Shown here: positions 23,395 to 34,583 of the stretch, piece by piece
How positions within the stretch are numbered: position 1 is the stretch's first letter
Layout of the letters: each line of letters begins with the position of its first letter
Assembly (NCBI GenBank): GCA_017163975.1
Contig: JAFFSR010000220.1
Location: 12,480,001 to 12,544,000, forward strand
DNA from: Anastatus disparis
Taxonomy: Eukaryota > Arthropoda > Insecta > Hymenoptera > Eupelmidae
Length of the DNA: 64,000 nucleotides
Reading direction: 5' to 3'
The notes under the pieces: model-generated
What the model was told of the DNA's origin: nothing
The model's input: the letters and a program-made list of their open reading frames with translations, nothing else
Database searches by the model: none
Translations under genes and position numbers: made by a program

Positions 23395-23970
23395 GTAAGC
23401 AAATGAGTATATTATTCTTTTTATTTAAAATATATGTAAATCATAGAATTAGCTTCAGAGACAGAAAATGAGATGCATATTCTACATTAACTTAATATTG
23501 AATAAGTTTTTACTAAGAATTAAAATTAATGATAAATAAATGCCAAATAATTCAAGGCGATCTACTTTTTTTCGTAATTTTTATCTCGTAAAAGGTTATA
23601 ACATTCGGGCTGGTTAGTGCAATTAGTGTTAATCATTCAGAAGTCTTAATAATCTAATTACACTGGTTGTGTACTTTTACCGGGTGTACCCCAGTTATTA
23701 TAGATATTTGTTCGATAAATTTATTCGAATGACTTCGTGTGAATGAAAAGAAAATTTTAAGAATAATTTTAAAAACTTTTTAATAAACTTTTTAAAACTA
23801 TTGTCATTTTATAAAAAAAATCACAAAATTATAATAATAAAATCATAATTATTTTTCAGGTGATCAGTATCAAAATCAACTGAATGAACAAAATCGAATA
23901 AAAATTCAAAACATCGAAACAAATATTCTACACTGTGTAAAGTAAGAAAACGATTAAATCTTTAAAAAAA

Positions 23971-24984
23971 ATGAATTCTTATCTAGCCAGTCTGCAATCC
24001 TATACTGAAGGGATCCCTGAAGAATCCAAGAAATTGATTTTGAATAGACATAAAGAAATCCAAGAATTTCATTACATTTGGACTATTAATGATTTGGAAA
24101 AGGAAAAATTAAATAAATTTAAGAAAATTGAAACGCCGATTTTTACAACGAATGCTAGATACGATTTAAAATGGCGTCTTATTTTAGAAGAACATCCTGA
24201 TGATAAGCCTAATAAATTTTTAATAAAACTTGAATCAAAAAATATGATTGATGTAAAAGGAGCATGTGTTTTTAAAATTTTTAATCATAGTGTTGGCATG
24301 GATAATTTGGAATTAGAGCGAAGACATCTTAGAGCGAAAATATCACAATTGGTTACAGTTGCAACAGTCAATGACGATTGGTTTGATTTTGGGAAAAAAC
24401 TTCTATCTGCTGGTAACTTGGGAATATCTTGTTTGATACGCATCGAAGAAGAAAAAAAAGAAATGATAACTCAAGATTTAAGTAGATTGCTTAAGTCGGA
24501 AAAATTGTGCGATGTTAAATTAGTTGTCGAAAATGAAGAATTCCCAGCTCACAAAGTGATCCTTGCTGCTCGCAGTCCTATTTTCGCAGCTATGTTCGAG
24601 AACGATACACTCGAGAATCAAAACAATATTGTTGAAATTGAAGATACGGATCCGAAAGTTGTAAAAGCATTGTTAGATTTTATATATGCTGAAAAAATCG
24701 ATGAAATCGACAAACTTGCGCCAGATTTATTTATAGTTGCCGATAAATTTGATATAGAAAATTTAAAAAATCTTTGTTTTGAGGTATTGATTAATCGTAT
24801 GAGTAAAAATAATGTTGTTGAAATTTTAGTATTCGCTTATACGCAAAATTCTACCAATTTATTTGATGAGGCCAGAGAATTTATCCGTAAAAATATTAAT
24901 CATGTTAAGGAAACCGCAGAATATAAAGCTCTCAGCGAAGAACAGTTACAGTTGTTAAACAGATTACTACTGGATCCTAATTAA
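23971..24984 (+). CDS. speckle-type POZ-like MATH-BTB protein, copy 2
   Basis: A 337-residue protein with the same layout as copy 1. The MATH domain covers about residues 30-155 (YIWTINDLEKEKLNKFKKIE, then LKWRLILEEHPDDKP, ending GISCLIRIEEE). The BTB covers about 180-285 (CDVKLVVENEEFPAHKVILA, then SPIFAAMFENDTLENQ), followed by a short helical tail. As a family member it is expected to be a Cullin-3 adaptor; its substrates are unknown. The ATG at 23971 follows the shared leader cactgtgtaaag. The spliced 5'UTR exon ends at 23394 and resumes at 23860. An AATAAA at 25036 is well placed for polyadenylation. Intact, and clearly a tandem duplicate of copies 1 and 3. Confidence 0.9.
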   Translation: MNSYLASLQSYTEGIPEESKKLILNRHKEIQEFHYIWTINDLEKEKLNKFKKIETPIFTTNARYDLKWRLILEEHPDDKPNKFLIKLESKNMIDVKGACVFKIFNHSVGMDNLELERRHLRAKISQLVTVATVNDDWFDFGKKLLSAGNLGISCLIRIEEEKKEMITQDLSRLLKSEKLCDVKLVVENEEFPAHKVILAARSPIFAAMFENDTLENQNNIVEIEDTDPKVVKALLDFIYAEKIDEIDKLAPDLFIVADKFDIENLKNLCFEVLINRMSKNNVVEILVFAYTQNSTNLFDEAREFIRKNINHVKETAEYKALSEEQLQLLNRLLLDPN

Positions 24985-26349
24985 ATTTTAAGAATGTTTT
25001 TTTAAACATATTACATGTAATATTGGTGATGCATAAATAAATCGATAGAAGCTAAGATTTGATACTAACTAAGTTACTGTGAAAAAAAAATAAAGAAATT
25101 AAATTTAATCGATATGAGTAAATTTTTATATTTTAATGCACTTTTGAGTCAATCTTTTTTTAAGTTCGAACATTAATATATTTTAATTATTTACTTATAT
25201 TTTTTATTTAATAATAATAATACAAATGCATATAAATTGAAAAGAAATTTCGTGCGCTTTCTGGTATGATCGAAAGATTTTTATTTCAACTGCTTCTACA
25301 TTAATTTAAATTATTCTGAAATACATCTCTAATGGTCATATCTAATAACAAAAATCATCTGACTGTTCTGTAAAAATGTAAATATATGAACTAAAATGTT
25401 TTAAAAAAATAAAATAAAATTATAAAATAATCGATAATTGTTAAACTTTTTTCTTCAATATGAGTCGCTTATGAAAAGATTATAATTTGAATGTTTATTG
25501 GAAATTTAGTATTTTTTTCCGTAAAGTTTAGAAAAAAAATTTTTCTTTTCAATAATTTTACAACTATTCAAATATCTCATATTTCAAATGTTGTGCAATT
25601 TAAAAATGATCATTCAACTCTTTAAATTGTTGAATTTTATGTTCAGAATGATGAAACAAAATTATATTAAAAATTATTTAAAATAGATTTCATCGTTAAT
25701 CCTGGTTTATTTTATCAGAAAAATGATTACATAAAATAAACCATTTCATTTCATATGAAAGCTGTAAATAATTTTTTAAAAATTCATCTTATATGACTCG
25801 TATAGATCAATAGCACTCGCAGTTACACATACACATGCACGCACGCGCCCACACACTCACACATATTTATGCACAATATTGTGAAAAATATTACATTTTG
25901 TGTTTTTATGAAACCATCCAGAATTGTAAATAAAAACAAAATTAATGGAAACAAACAAAATTTTTCCTATGGAAGAATTCAAAATGTAAATGCATCATTT
26001 TGTAATAATTCATACTTTAAAAATAATAATTTTTATTTTACTCATAAATACTCACTAGGAGAGTTTCTCATCTCTGGATCGCGGATTTTGCTCAAACTTT
26101 GGGATAAGTTTTCGTATAACAAAATATAGAAAAAGCTAAAGTTATAATCGCAAACACTGAATATTCTCTAGTTACAGGTTTTCAGGTATCAAAATATGAA
26201 AAACAGAATTTTAGGCTCCAACACTCAATATTTCCCTCGTTGTAGACAATTAAAGAATGTCACTGGAAAAGTTACTATATTTTCAAACAATTATAGACTT
26301 CTTTAGCATTGATTTTTTTCAATGAAAGCTTAGCTTATAATTCTTTCAA
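24985..26349. other. 3' flank of MATH-BTB copy 2, duplicated downstream of copy 3
   Basis: Non-coding. Landmarks such as aaacatattacatgtaatat, the CA-rich run at 25826-25865, and tatttatgcacaatattgtg with cattttgtgtttttat have counterparts in the same order after copy 3 (28860-29760). The duplicated unit is therefore about 3.4 kb. An 86-codon open frame at 25869 lies in this flank, is not conserved in the other flank and is dismissed. Confidence 0.6.
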
Positions 26350-26506
26350 AATAGCCTTTACAGTATATCGAATTATTTTTCTCTGAAGTTATAGTCTAAT
26401 AGAGATTGGACGAAATTTCAGAATTAATTAATAATAAAGTTCAGGTCCAATCTTTATTAGGCTATAACTTTGGAGAAAAAGAATATATTGATACACTGTA
26501 AGCTCT
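26350..26506. mobile_element. foldback element of about 155 bp
   Basis: The left arm, including ttttctctgaagttatagtc and taatagagattggac, pairs with the right arm gtccaatctttattaggct and ataactttggagaaaaa. The pairing extends outward through ttacagtatatcgaatt and aatatattgatacactgtaa. It lies upstream of copy 3 and no counterpart was noticed upstream of copy 2. Confidence 0.6.
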
Positions 26507-26549
26507 ATAATACACAGTACCCAATAAGCGACCCTCTTTGAAATTATTT

Positions 26550-26840
26550 CTAAGTAAATTTTATGGAAAGTCCCAGGTAGTCTAAGGAAAAAAATTATCC
26601 CCTCTATCGGATAATTTTAGTTATAAAATAAAACATGTTCCTTGGGGCCGCATAGCAAATATACCTGCAAATCATTTGAGAATCTCAAGTAAAAACCAAA
26701 AGACCATTTTCCGTCTGTCTTGGCAGTAAAATTTCAGCTATCGTGTGACTAACATCAGAGAGATTTTAAAGCTTTGTTGAATCATAGAAGAGTTCAAAAA
26801 TTTCTATAAAGTGTTGATAAGCTACAATCATCAGTGAAAG
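26550..26840 (+). promoter_or_regulatory. promoter block and 5'UTR exon of MATH-BTB copy 3
   Basis: Homologous to 23100-23394 over its whole length (ttttatggaaag, caggtagtctaa, ccgcat.gcaaatatacctg, tcatcagtgaaag). The splice donor GT is at 26841-26842 and the matching acceptor precedes 27236. The initiator position reads TCTGTC here, a weaker match than in copies 1 and 2. Confidence 0.55.
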
Positions 26841-27132
26841 GTAAGCAAATGATTATATTATTCCAAAAATGCTTTCTATTTAAAATATATGTAAAACACA
26901 GAATTAGCTTCAGAAACAAAAATGGGGTATATACCCTATATTAATTTAACAAATTTTTACTAAATATAAAAATAGATAATTATTAAATGCAAAGTATTTT
27001 GATGTGATCTATTATTTTCGTAATTTTTATCACCTAAAAGACTAAACTATTTAAAAAAATAGGAAAACATGTGTAACAAGTATGTACTTGGGTCAATCGA
27101 TGCATTAAAAGAGGTGCTTGAATAACCTTATC

Positions 27133-27186
27133 TTATAAATTTATAAAATGATTTTTATCTTATAAATTTATAAAATGATTTTTATC
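27133..27186. repeat. 27-bp tandem duplication
   Basis: Two identical 27-base units, each beginning ttataaatttataaaatga, in the 5'UTR intron of copy 3. Confidence 0.9.
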
Positions 27187-27348
27187 TTATGATGAAAAAT
27201 CACAAAATTATAATAATAAAATAATCTTTTTTCAGGCGTTCAGTATTTAAATTAAATGAATAAACGAAACTGAACGAAAAATCAAAACATCAAAACAAAT
27301 TTTCTACACTGTGTAAAATAAGAAAACGATTTGATCATTAAAACAAAA

Positions 27349-28847
27349 ATGGGTTCTGGACAATCAGTCCGTACAGAATCGGAAAAATCCAACCAATTGA
27401 CTTTGTATGGACAGAAAACGATCCAAGAATTTCATTATATTTGGACTATTAATGATGCATATAAAGAAGAATTAAATGAATCCGGGGCAATTAAAACGTC
27501 AATTTTCACAACGAATACCGGACAAGATTTAAAATGGCGTCTTATTTTAGATAAACATCATAATGAAACTAATGAGAATTTTTATTGTATAACACTTGAA
27601 TCACATAATCTGATTGATGTATATGGAGAATGTATTTTTAAAATTTTTGATTATAGTGATGGCATAGATAAAAATTTGAAATTAAGCACATCACAGCTGA
27701 TAGGAAAAATTTCAGCAGATGTTACAGGTTTCATACACTACTACGATTGGTCCTATTTTGGGAAGGATCTTCTATCTGCTGGCAAATTAGGAATATCTTG
27801 TTTGATACGCATCGAAGAAAAAAAAACTGATATGATAGCTCAAGATTTACCGAATAATTCCGATCTTAATTTAGTTGTCGAAAATCAAGAAAAACCAACT
27901 CACAAGAAAACCAGCTCACAATGAGTTCTAGTCCTGTTTCCGCCGCTATGTCTGCGTACGATACACTCGAAAATAAAATAAAACATTTTGATATTCAAGA
28001 CATCCACCCAAAAATTATTAAGTAAGTTTTCTCACTTAAAAGGTTTTTATACAAATGATTTTTCAAACGATGTTATATTAATTTTAGTGATACGCGAGTA
28101 GAATATGAATGAAATATAAAATTTAAGTGAACAAATCCATTAATTTTCTACAAATTAAGATGGTAGTAGCTTTTTTATAATTAATTTAAAAAAACATCAA
28201 TTTTTCTTCTTAAAATTTTTTTGTTTTCAGTTCGATTTTCTTAAAACAAAGCTTATTTTCTCCACTAAAAAATTTCAGGAGCAGTAAGTATTCATAAAAA
28301 ATTTTAATCAGTCAGTGCAATGTAATATCAATTTATTTATTAAACTTATCTGCAATTCTTTTAAACAAATTAATATTACACTGCACTGGCTAATTGTATT
28401 TAAAATTTTCCTATAGATACTACCGCTGAAATTCTTTAGTGAAGAAAATAAGCTTGTTTTATCAAGATCGTACCAAAAATAAATTATTATTTTTAATTAA
28501 TGTTTTTTTTAGTTAATCATGCAACTATAAACTTAATTTGTTTAAAAAAATGGATTTGTTCTTTTCAAGTTTAGATTTCGTACATAGACAATTTAATAAA
28601 TTTTTGTGTTGAAGTATTGCATAACGATATAGATATAAGTAATTCCGTTAAAATTTGAATGCTCGCTAATATGTACAATTCTAAAAATTTATTTAAACGT
28701 GCTCAGATTTACATCAATAAAAATATTGGAAATGTTAAGAAAACCGCAAAATATAAAAATCTGAGCAAAGAATATTCACATTTCTTGAACGAAGAATATT
28801 CACGTTTGTTTATAAGTTTAATTTGTTCGCATTTGATTAAGTTCTAA
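27349..28847 (+). pseudogene. speckle-type POZ-like MATH-BTB copy 3, broken in the BTB
   Basis: From the ATG at 27349 the MATH domain is intact (YIWTINDAYKEELNESGAIK, then LKWRLILDKHHNE, ending GISCLIRIEEK). The BTB start is degraded: the FCDV/LCDV segment is reduced to a short form. A small duplication of cagctcacaa-like sequence near 27900-27920 shifts the frame and brings a TGA at 27922. BTB-like codons continue in another frame (AMSAYDTLENK, then IQDIHPKII) to about 28022. A foldback insertion (28131-28562) with its flanks then interrupts the gene. The C-terminal region resumes with NVKKTAKYKNLSKEYSHFL (about 28731-28790). A truncated MATH-only protein of about 191 residues could still be made. 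Confidence 0.85.
28131..28562. mobile_element. foldback element of about 430 bp interrupting MATH-BTB copy 3
   Basis: The ends gaacaaatccatt and aatggatttgttc are perfect complements. Long imperfect inner arms pair as well, for example aatcagtcagtgcaatgtaat with attacactgcactggctaat, and tccactaaaaaatttcag with ctgaaattctttagtga. No coding capacity. It lies between BTB-like sequence to the left and the copy-3 C-terminal region to the right. Confidence 0.65.
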
Positions 28848-31800
28848 GAAAGTGTTTTTTAAACATATGACATTTAATATTTAATGGCGAATAAATAAAT
28901 CGGTAATTATTAAAATTTAAATTCAGGGTCTACGCAAACACAAATGTATTAACCTATCGATAGAGCCATTGTAAACGACCAAAATCGAATTTTAATTAAG
29001 TAAGGTCGATCGCCAGCTGTATAAAAATCAAAAGTTATCAGAATTCTTTGAAATTTTGAAATAAGTTAATTTATATCTACAAAAATATTTCTGAAAACTT
29101 ACAGCTAACCTTACGACTGATTTTTTTATATTCAATCAATCATTTTTTTTCTTAATTTCGAATATTTGAATATTCATGTATTTTCATCATAGTATAAATG
29201 TAATAATAAATACTAATAAAAACAATTTGGTTTTATTCCGGAATATGGTTTTGTTCCAGTTTCCTCTGTTTGCACGCACATGCACACACATACATACATA
29301 TTTATGCACAATATTGTTAAAAAATATTACATTTTGTGTTTTTAATTGGCTATTCGAAATTGAAAATAATAAAAATCAATAGGAACGAATGAAATTTCTT
29401 TTAAGTGCAAATAACAATTTTTGTATAATCACATATATGAATATTTCAATCAATTAAATAACTCATGTTTTATTAAATATTTCGGATGTTGTTAAATTTA
29501 AAAATAATCATTTAGCTATGTGTATCGTTGAATTTTACCATTTTCCAGCAAATTTTTGGAAATATAAAACAAAATTATATTAAAAATTCTATAAAACATA
29601 TTCCATCCTTAATTCTGATTTATTTCAACAGAAAAATTTTTAAACACAAAAATAAACCATATAATTTTATATGATATATACATAATTTAGCTATACATAA
29701 TTTTAAAAAAAAATCATCTTATATAGTTCGTGTAAATCAGTAGCATACTTACACCAATAATTTTATGAATTTCACAAAACTTGAAAACATTATACATTTA
29801 AAAAAATATTAAATAGATAATTTTCTCATGATGTTTCAATATTGTCTTCACTTACGATTTAATAAAAATGAAATTTAGTATAAAATTTATAAAATATTTA
29901 TAACGAGAATTTTTAAAAAATTAGGACGAAATATTCCAGTAACGATTAATTTATCTTGTCTTTGGTCACATTCCATTTACGGTCAGTCAGAAGATATGCT
30001 AAGATCTTATTTCCGGTTAACTTTTGCGTTCCTAGAAGATATATACCTACATACATGTATAGACTACCTATATAAAACATTTGAATGAAGGATGTTAAGT
30101 TTGTATTGACGTAGTGATTTATTACCCAAGCAGGATTAATCTTTTGGAAACACATGACCAAACATGCTCATACTAAAAATGATAAATGCCTCTCAAATAT
30201 ATATGTGTGTGTATACGCGTGCGTGTGTGTTTAATGAAATGTCGCAACTAAATGCTACAAAATTTCACGTTGAACAATATCAAATTTTCGGAATATATGT
30301 AATTACAAAATCTATTTGTGAAATTTTATAATAAAAATATTAAAAAATTATCCTGAATTGATAAAGCAAAATTAACTTTATGTTTAAATATATACATAAA
30401 ATGAGTATAAGTTTGTTATTAAAATTTATTAAAATACACATTTTTTTCATCAATTTCAAGATTAATCAAAATTGTACTATACTATTAATCATTGTCTATG
30501 ATTATACTAGTAATTTTATAAAAAATTTGTAATCCAAAATATGTAATCATTTATAAAAATCGCATTCTTTTACGAGACATATGATACAAAAAAATTTCAC
30601 ACTCTTTTAAAAAAAAAATAATAAAACAATCAAGATTTCCAATTTCTCTCAAGAACTAAAAACAAACATATTTGTACAAATATTTTATAACATACCATAA
30701 ATTTCATTTTAATAATTACAAAAATCATATAAAACTAATTTAAGGGAATGTAAAACCTATACCTGTACTCATGGAAATTGCTTATCTTTTTATTTTATTA
30801 CGAATTTTCAGAAAAAGAAATATTTGTAGTATATACACCTTATGGTTAAATTTTTTAGTTAAATTTTTAAATGAATTCATTCATTAGTTATTGAGAATTT
30901 CGGATTCCAATATTATATTCAAAATTTTTCGATTGTGTACAACAATAAATCTAAACTTCTTAAAAACTAATGACAAAATTTATTTGAAAATTTGATTAAA
31001 TAATCTTCATGGTACACACTACAAACTAAGGCGTTTGTTTTTCTGAAATTTTGCAATAAAATAAAAATATTTATAAGGACAGGCGTAGTGTCTGCTTTAC
31101 ATCTCCTTAAATTTAATTAATAAAATTTTATAATTCGTGTTGGCAAATGATAAATTTATTGTAGTACAAATTAAAAGCAATATTCGATACAAAATATCGT
31201 CATAACGAATGATTGACTAAATCAACCAGACACGCCACACATAAGTTATAAATAAAAAAAAAACAGAATATACTTAATGTTCCATAGATCTAATATACAG
31301 CTGCCTGTCAAAATGTATTTTTATCAGAAATCATTAAAGCAAAGCACATGGAACGCTTCTGTATTATCTTCACCTTCCGATTCCTCTTAAGAAGGTCTAT
31401 AAAAAAAGTTAATGTAAAGAAAAGAAAAAAATTTCCATTACGACCCTAAATCCTTCCGTGGTTTTGTGTGCATTACATTTGCTGTCGGATTAATATATAT
31501 CAAAGATATTCAAAGTTATTTATACACTTATTTTCTTTTATTCAATTACTTTCATTTTACTGGTATTACGAACATGAGCATGTCAGAAGAATAACACGAG
31601 AAAGAAATTTTCATTACTTATATTACTTTAGGTTTAATTGTTTATAATAAAGTAAATAAAACAGAAAATTTTTTTAATTTATTAAAATTTTTATTGGATT
31701 TTAATACCTACTTTCGCAGAGGATTAAATCTACTAATTTTTATTCTATTGAAGAAGTTATTTTTGGCTTAAAAAAGTTGATTCCTTACTTTAAATTTTAA

Positions 31801-32684
31801 TATATTAATTGAAGAATATAATTTTTTTAAACATAACTATACGATCGACAAATATTTTTTTGTGTGAATATTCCAAATATTATTTTTCTTTTTATAATTA
31901 TTTGGAATACATTGTATTTAATATCAAAAGAAAGAGAATTTTCAAATTTATTTTCAATACTCTTCGATAAAAACTAAGTATTTTTTTTAAGATGTTGCGG
32001 TACACTAACTCTGATACCTATTTTACCCTTCTTATTCCTATTTCTTCTTGAGTTAAATTATTGATTACTTTCAAATTTTGGGAAAATTTTTGAAATTGGT
32101 AGATAAACCAAAAGCTTCTCATATTTTTTTTATGAGCAAATAAAAATATTAATTTTATATTGTTTCTTTTTTTACCTTTAAACAAAATACAAGAAGCTTT
32201 TGGTGTATTTTTCAAAAATTTAAAAGCAATCAGAGAAATCATTAAAAAAAAAATTTGGAATAACAAAACAGTAAAACAGGTATTTATGTCGTTACACGAT
32301 AGGCTCTTAAATCATGAAACGTAAAACAATTTTTTTTACATTGTGAAAAGGTTGTTATTTACTGAAACTCACTGAAAAAAACTAAAATTAAAGAAAAACT
32401 GATAAAAAAATATTTTGTTTTCAACAAAGTTTCAACGGACTTTTCAAATTAAAATAAGAAAGTTAACTTATTTTGACATTCATTAAACATATCAGTCAAA
32501 TATGTTAAACAAATGAAGTATATAGTTTAGTAAAAAGATATGAAGTATTTGAAATTAATATGATTATAAACATATCGCATCGTACATTGCACAAAACAAT
32601 AAAAAAACATTTAGTTACATTTATTCTTTGCATATTATATCAACTGTCACAAGATATCAAAAAAAGAAGATACTCTCAACTTAC
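28848..32684. other. duplicated 3' flank, then AT-rich non-coding DNA
   Basis: From 28848 to about 29760 the sequence matches the 3' flank of copy 2 (AATAAA at 28889; tatttatgcacaatattgtt; cattttgtgttttt). The remainder is AT-rich with a TG microsatellite near 30204-30231. No exon could be supported. Open frames of 60-80 codons on the minus strand (29946, 32018) show no motif and no splice context. Confidence 0.5.
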
Positions 32685-32726
32685 CGTCAGCAATAATATC
32701 AACACGTGACAAAAACTGCGTTGCAT
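32685..32726 (-). CDS. candidate first coding exon: signal peptide
   Basis: On the minus strand an ATG at 32726 opens MQRSFCHVLILLLT, exactly 14 codons, followed by a strong splice donor GTAAGT (32684-32679). A short basic start, then a hydrophobic run, is the form of a secretory signal peptide split by an intron. The phase-0 donor is compatible with the phase-0 acceptor of the ADAMTSL exon at 8881, so the two could join directly across about 24 kb or through undetected exons. Ownership by the ADAMTS-like gene is inference. It could be an unrelated gene or a chance match. Confidence 0.4.
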
Positions 32727-34086
32727 CCTGAAGATCTTCTAATACAACATGTATGTATATAATGAAAAAAAAATAATTATGTATACGAACAGAATAGAAA
32801 CTTCTTTTCACGTCTTGTGTTTTTTTCTTCTTCTTCTTTTTTTTTCTATTTTTGCTTCCACTTCATTTCTTTGGCTTTCCACTTACTTATCATATTTCTT
32901 TTTCTCAATTGCCCATTTACCCACTTGACGAAGATGCCTTTTTATTTTAATTGACTTTTTTTTACATAGCAAATTTAACTCAATGCTGCCGATAAAGAAT
33001 TTACGATTATAGAAAAAAAATATAGAAATATATGTAGGTCACAACGTTTTTGCATAATTCATATTGTTGTTATTATTTTTATTTGTAATTAAGTTTATTG
33101 TTAAATTTATTATTAAAGTTTAAATTTATTTATGATTAAAATTTTTTGATAATTTCAGTACTAATATGATTTTATAAAAAAAATCAAAAGTTTATAAAAT
33201 GTGTATTTATAGAAAGATGAAAAATTTAAAAAATTTTTTAAAAATTCTAATATTATTCTTAAATATCCATTTCTTTTTGCATAGCTTCCAACTTTCCGTG
33301 CAATAATTTCGCGCAATCAGCTTAAAAAATTTCAAACTCTCAATATTATACCTTAACCGCTGCAGCTGGTGCACACTCAACTTTAATGTACTTCGGTATT
33401 GAATTACTCGTAAAATTTTTCTTTCCTTTTTTTTGCAAGAATGGCTTTGTCCCGCCTTCTCGGTTAAAATCGCATTGGAAAAAAAAAGATTAACTTGTAA
33501 CATTTGATGAAAAATTAAAAATTGCAGTATAATAGATTTAATAAGAATTAAAAACTGCAATGTAATAAATTTAATTCAGAGTAAAAGTTATTAATAAAAT
33601 ATGCAATATACGGAATTTCGAGTAATTATTTTGTAAGCACATTAAAGTTCACCAAAAATCAGACATATGATTTGAATATTCATTGCCAAAAATTATTCTA
33701 AATTAATTAAATTTAAAATCGCATTATCTCACGCTTTTTGTACAACTTTCATCAAGCGAAAATAAAATTTGAAAGTATAGAAAATACCTCTTTTAAAAAA
33801 ACAAAAAATTGTTCAATTTTTAAAAGCATTTTTTTCTTTAATTGTTTAAATTAACAAATATTTTCCTATAAATAACACATTTTTTTTAAACTAGACATAT
33901 GCAAAATTCAAAAATCGTATACACTCACATAATTTCTTATTTTTTTTCATGCACAAACAAATCAAACAATACAATTGTCATTAATAAAAACATGTATAAT
34001 AAACTATTTTAAAAAAAGCTCAGAGAAAAACGAAAAAAAATTTGAAAATCTTTAACGCGAAACACTTTTACAGGGACATGGCGTTA
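32727..34086. other. AT-rich stretch upstream of the signal-peptide candidate
   Basis: Contains CTT-rich runs at about 32820-32850 and otherwise AT-rich sequence. If the core promoter at 34123-34087 serves the minus-strand gene, this would be its 5'UTR and any UTR intron. No further signal is recognised. Confidence 0.4.
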
Positions 34087-34123
34087 AACTGACGGATCAC
34101 ATTGCACGAGTTCCCGCTTTATA
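34087..34123 (-). promoter_or_regulatory. TATA plus initiator core promoter, minus strand
   Basis: On the minus strand TATAAA (34123-34118) is followed 33 bases later by the A of TCAGTT (34092-34087), an arthropod initiator match (TCAKTY) close to the canonical TATA-to-start spacing. The surroundings are GC-richer than average. It points toward the signal-peptide exon at 32726 and may be the start of the ADAMTS-like gene; this link is inference. Confidence 0.45.
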
Positions 34124-34387
34124 CGCCGAACGATAATACACAAGTACAAAGCATATATGTATTCATGTTATGCGCGCGAAGAAGATTTGTAAAACAGCGC
34201 CGCGACAACGTCAACGAGCTACCTGTACTAATGGTCAATGGTTTCTTTTTTTTAATTTTGTTTTTATTGGATGGATCAAAAAAATTGTTTGTTTTTATTA
34301 ATAAGCATGTTGGGAAAATTTTCAAATATTTAATTATTAACGATTAACAAAGGATATTATTGTAAGAATTATAAGGTTAAATTCATG

Positions 34388-34583
34388 AGCTGGTCTGTGG
34401 CTCAATTGGTAGAATATTGGATTCGTACTCTCGAGGTTTCGAGTTCGAATCCCGCTCTCGGCCGATTCATAGTACCACTGTGTACGTTACATGTGCTTTG
34501 TTCACAGACACACTTACGAGCTCCGTCGCTGATTAGCATAGCAAAAGCAGCACAGCATAAATATAGCGACGTTAAAAAAAAAA
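34388..34583 (+). repeat. tRNA-derived SINE copy 2
   Basis: Head with tggctcaattggtagaatat and gagttcgaatcccgctctcg, body with gttacatgtgctttgttcac, and tail tatagcgacgttaaa followed by a short A run. Full length, with point changes in the A box. Confidence 0.9.

Noticed and set aside
25869..26129. 86-codon frame after MATH-BTB copy 2
   Set aside because: It lies in the duplicated 3' flank and is not preserved in the matching flank after copy 3.
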